Origin: an uncultured Mollicutes bacterium
GTDB lineage: Bacteria; Bacillota_I; Bacilli_A; RFN20; CAG-826
Length of the DNA: 7,958 nt
Direction: 5' to 3'
Assembly: GCA_900549975.1 (NCBI GenBank)
Contig: URQK01000075.1
Span: 1-7,958, forward strand
Part shown: positions 5,805 to 7,958 of the stretch, piece after piece
Layout of the letters: the number at the start of each line of letters is the position of its first letter
How positions within the stretch are numbered: the first letter of the stretch is position 1
Made by a program: the position numbers and the translations under genes
The notes under the pieces: generated by a model
Databases searched by the model: none
Told to the model about the DNA's origin: nothing
Seen by the model: the letters and a program-made list of their open reading frames with translations, nothing else

Positions 5805-6681
5805 ATTAATTATTGGAAGTCATGTTAATGATAATGCACCAGATTTTGTTTTAGGATCGGTTAAAGAAGCACTTAGTTATGATGCAAATGCGCTTATGTT
5901 TTATACGGGCGCTCCGCAAAATTCATTTCGCCGTCCTGTAAGCGAACTAAAAGGATTAGAAGCACAAGCACTTCTTAAAAATGCCGGAATAAGCATTAGT
6001 AACGTAGTTGTTCACGCTCCATATTTTATTAATCTTGCTAATTCAATTAAGCCGGAATTATTTGAATTTTCTTTAAAAGCATTAATTGATGAAATAAATC
6101 GTGTTGATGCTTTAGGATTTTATAAATTAGTTCTTCACCCAGGCTCACACGTTAAAGCTGGATTTGAAGTAGGCATTAATAAACTTATTGAAGGACTTAA
6201 TAAAGCAATTGAAGCCACTAAGGGTAGCAAAGTAAAAATATTGATTGAAACTATGGCGGGAAAAGGAGCAGAAATTGGTATAACCTTAGAACAAGTAAAA
6301 ACAATCCTAGACGGCGTAAATGATAAATCAAGGATTGGTGTTTGTTTAGACACATGTCATCTTCATGATGCTGGCTATGATTTAACTGATACTGATGCAT
6401 TTGTTAAAAAAGTTGATGAAATTATTGGTTTACATTATGTCGAAGTAATTCATATTAATGATTCGAAAAATGTCTTAGGAGCGCATAAAGATCGTCACGA
6501 AAATATCGGTTATGGCTTTATTGGCTTTGAAACATTGTGTCGCTTTGCTAATCACCCAGCTTTTAAAAGCATTCCAAAAATCTTAGAAACACCTTATATA
6601 AATGAAAAAGCACCTTACAAAGAAGAAATTAAGGCGCTTCGTGAACATGTATTTAATGATACTTTAAAAAGTTCTATTTAA
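5794..6681 (+). CDS. nfo: Deoxyribonuclease IV (apurinic/apyrimidinic endonuclease)
   Basis: Endonuclease IV cuts DNA 5' of abasic sites and removes blocked 3' ends during base-excision repair, using three zinc ions in a TIM barrel. All nine metal ligands of the family can be placed, counted from the GTG start: His74 (VVVHAPY), His115 (VLHPGSH), Glu152 (IETMAG), Asp186 and His189 (CLDTCHLHDAGYD), His220 (VIHINDSKN), Asp233 and His235 (HKDRHENIG), and Glu265 (ILETPY). The 295-aa length is normal. I chose GTG 5794 because the protein then begins MEDKLIIGSHV, matching family N-termini, and GAGG (5781-5784) lies at a suitable distance. Upstream GTG/TTG codons from 5761 would add an unrelated stretch lying in the helicase tail. 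It overlaps cshB by 11 bases, suggesting coupled translation. Its 3' end overlaps the convergent DUF2624 gene by 8 bases. It corresponds to Bacillus yqfS. Confidence 0.95.
   Translation: MEDKLIIGSHVNDNAPDFVLGSVKEALSYDANALMFYTGAPQNSFRRPVSELKGLEAQALLKNAGISISNVVVHAPYFINLANSIKPELFEFSLKALIDEINRVDALGFYKLVLHPGSHVKAGFEVGINKLIEGLNKAIEATKGSKVKILIETMAGKGAEIGITLEQVKTILDGVNDKSRIGVCLDTCHLHDAGYDLTDTDAFVKKVDEIIGLHYVEVIHINDSKNVLGAHKDRHENIGYGFIGFETLCRFANHPAFKSIPKILETPYINEKAPYKEEIKALREHVFNDTLKSSI
6607..6639 (-). terminator. Intrinsic terminator of ispG-yqfT, embedded in nfo
   Basis: On the minus strand, AGCGCCTTA and TAAGGTGCT pair over 9 bases (one G-U), extended by one A-T pair. The loop is 12 bases, and the stem is followed by a T-run. 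The stem begins 35 bases after the stop codon of the DUF2624 gene and falls in nfo codons about 272-282. The plus strand has no T-run after the stem, so it should stop only the leftward transcript. Confidence 0.65.
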
Positions 6682-6919
6682 GAAACTTATCAATGGTAAT
6701 AACGGCTTTCTTATATGTCTCAGGACTTAAGATTTTCTGAGCCTCATTAAGAAGGGCGTTTTTATTTTGTTTATTAATGCGGTAACGATTCTTTTTTAAA
6801 AAAGGCAAAATAACTTTAATTTCTTGATTCGTCACATTTACATTATATTGTTTGGCTAACTTCATGGCGTCAGCTTCTGTTAATTGATCAATATAATAGG
6901 CAATAAGATTTTGATTCAT
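6674..6919 (-). CDS. yqfT: Small DUF2624-like protein (YqfT-like)
   Basis: This 81-aa, probably all-helical cytosolic protein has no signal peptide or membrane segment. It reads YIDQLTEADAMKLAKQYNV, then TNQEIKVILPFLKKNRYRI, then NEAQKILSPETYKKA. This pattern of 'thr/ser-x-x-(D/E) helix, AKQY, EIKxIxxFLKKN, SPET' resembles the DUF2624 family as I recall it from Bacillus YqfT, of unknown function. Position supports the call: it lies next to nfo and close to ispG, as yqfT does next to yqfS. The start has GGGAG about 9 bases upstream. A TATAAT precedes it but has no good -35 partner, so it may be co-transcribed from ispG, whose stop is 43 bases upstream. The stop TAG overlaps nfo's end by 8 bases on the opposite strand. 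The gene symbol rests mainly on synteny. Confidence 0.7.
   Translation of the reverse strand: MNQNLIAYYIDQLTEADAMKLAKQYNVNVTNQEIKVILPFLKKNRYRINKQNKNALLNEAQKILSPETYKKAVITIDKFLK
6741..6768 (+). terminator. Weak candidate terminator of cshB-nfo, embedded in the yqfT-like gene
   Basis: GCCT (6741-6744) and two downstream T can pair with AAGGGC (6752-6757) in a short, bulged hairpin, followed by G and TTTTTATTTT. It lies about 60 bases after the nfo stop on the correct strand. The stem is poor, and the T-tract is the main support. Confidence 0.28.
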
Positions 6920-6962
6920 AATGATATTCTCCCATTTAGCATATTATATTTTATTAAAAATG

Positions 6963-7958
6963 TTATTGATTTATTTCTATTTTTAATCTTTCTATGGCTT
7001 CATCATCATTTTTAAGCGTGGCAGTGACTTGGCCTTTTTTAAATAAAATCCATTCACCATTACCTCCGGCAATACCAATATCAGCGTTTTTTGCTTCACC
7101 AGGTCCATTAACAACGCATCCCATAACCGCAACGGTGATTGGTTTATTGATTTCTTCAAGCATTTTTAATACTTTATCCGCAACCCCAGGAACGTTAACG
7201 CGTGTTCTTCCACAAGTTGGACAAGCCACTAATGTTGGATAATTAGGATATAATCCTAAATCGTGTAACATTCTTTTCGCGGCTATGACTTCCTCTTTAG
7301 GATCAGCACTTAAAGATATGCGAATAGTATCGCCAATTCCTTTTAATAGAAGTGGTGCTAAGCCGCTGACAGAACGGATAATGCCAATTTCTTTCGTGCC
7401 AGCTTCCGTTATTCCTAAATGAAGGGGGTAAGGGAAAGTCTCACTAGCTATTTCATAAGCTTTAATAGTCGTTAAGACATCAGATCCTTTTAAAGATATA
7501 ACAATATCATGAAAATCTAAATCTTCTAAAATCTTAACATGTTTTTTAGCAGATTCCACTAAGGCATTCGCGGTATAATGCGTAGAATAATCGTGAATGG
7601 TTTTATCTAAAGAACCAGAATTAACTCCAATACGAATGGGAATATGCTTTTCTTTGCAAGCATCAACAACTTTTTTAACATTTTCAATGCTACCAATGTT
7701 TCCGGGATTAATACGGATTTTATCTACACCATTTTCAATAGCTTTTAAGGCTAAGCGATAATCAAAATGAATATCCGCGACTAAAGGGATATGAATAGCT
7801 TTTTTTATTTCTTTGATTGCTAAAGCATCACTTTCATCCATAACTGATACACGAATAATATCGCAACCTAATTTTTCTAACTCTAATATTTGTTTAATAA
7901 CTTCTTCATATTTTGAAGTTTTTATATTACACATTGATTGGATTTTTACATTATTAGA
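6963..7958 (-). CDS. ispG: 4-hydroxy-3-methylbut-2-en-1-yl diphosphate synthase IspG (GcpE), start beyond the right edge
   Basis: IspG is the penultimate MEP-pathway enzyme. It converts MEcPP to HMBPP using a 4Fe-4S cluster. An ATG at 7934 looks like a start, but the frame stays open to the window edge and reads SNNVKIQSM just before it. That matches the VxVQSMTNTDT segment at the N-terminus of the family, so the ATG is internal and about 20-30 residues lie outside. The TIM-barrel part shows GCDIIRVS, LVADIHFDYRLAL, KIRINPGNIG, RIGVNSGSL, HLGITEAGT and GDTIRISLS. The cluster-binding domain has ACPTCGRT (Cys238 and Cys241 counted from the internal Met) and GCVVNGPGEAK (Cys273, Glu280), the expected Cys3Glu ligand set. 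The C-terminus ends normally, so this is the short, two-domain bacterial form. With ispH in the same window, it indicates a working MEP pathway. It lies upstream of the yqfT-like gene on the same strand. Confidence 0.95.
   Translation of the reverse strand, partial: SNNVKIQSMCNIKTSKYEEVIKQILELEKLGCDIIRVSVMDESDALAIKEIKKAIHIPLVADIHFDYRLALKAIENGVDKIRINPGNIGSIENVKKVVDACKEKHIPIRIGVNSGSLDKTIHDYSTHYTANALVESAKKHVKILEDLDFHDIVISLKGSDVLTTIKAYEIASETFPYPLHLGITEAGTKEIGIIRSVSGLAPLLLKGIGDTIRISLSADPKEEVIAAKRMLHDLGLYPNYPTLVACPTCGRTRVNVPGVADKVLKMLEEINKPITVAVMGCVVNGPGEAKNADIGIAGGNGEWILFKKGQVTATLKNDDEAIERLKIEINQ

Noticed and set aside
886..7958. Possible alternative genetic code (TGA as Trp), given the Mollicutes-like AT bias
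   Set aside because: All genes stay open with the standard code, Trp is encoded by TGG (for example in the rpoD Trp pair and in ispG), and no in-frame TGA occurs. All readable stops here are TAA or TAG, but eight or nine genes are too few to draw a conclusion.
1..7958. A novel defence, mobile or secretion system
   Set aside because: Every gene is assigned to a housekeeping family or a conserved syntenic unknown. No repeats array, recombinase, toxin-antitoxin pair or effector-like gene is visible.

Overview
This window joins two unrelated bacterial DNAs. Bases 1 to about 890 look like Bacteroidales DNA: moderate GC by eye, the end of uppS (undecaprenyl diphosphate synthase), then the start of bamA (signal peptide and POTRA domains). 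From about 890 to 7958 the DNA is strongly AT-rich. It carries genes in the order of the Bacillus sigA/yqf neighbourhood, which suggests a low-GC Firmicute, perhaps an uncultured gut Bacilli, Erysipelotrichia or RF39-like lineage. BamA breaks off in its third POTRA domain exactly where a sigma-A frame begins, inside a short purine-rich stretch that fits both proteins. The simplest reading is an assembly chimera, not a biological fusion.

Layout of the AT-rich part: rpoD/sigA (+, N-terminus missing), trmK (+), a NIF3-family gene (+), ispH (-), a YqfQ-like low-complexity protein (-), a CshB-like DEAD-box helicase (+), nfo endonuclease IV (+), a DUF2624/YqfT-like small protein (-), and ispG (-, running off the right edge). 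The order matches my recollection of B. subtilis sigA...yqfN-yqfO-yqfP-yqfQ-yqfR-yqfS-yqfT...yqfY, with the genes between yqfT and yqfY missing. This positional match helps identify the two small genes. IspG and IspH are the last two enzymes of the MEP isoprenoid pathway, so the AT-rich organism probably makes its own IPP and DMAPP. All readable genes fit the standard bacterial code, with no in-frame TGA.

The window is very compact. trmK and NIF3, and cshB and nfo, overlap head-to-tail by 11 bases, which suggests translational coupling. The two convergent pairs (NIF3/ispH and nfo/yqfT) overlap tail-to-tail, and their likely intrinsic terminators lie inside the opposite gene's coding sequence. 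Three candidate promoters sit so close to the Shine-Dalgarno sites that the predicted leaders are only about 9-13 nt. I see no defence system, mobile element, CRISPR array, tRNA or rRNA. No stretch over 100 bases is without a gene. Apart from the chimeric join, this is mostly conserved housekeeping DNA.
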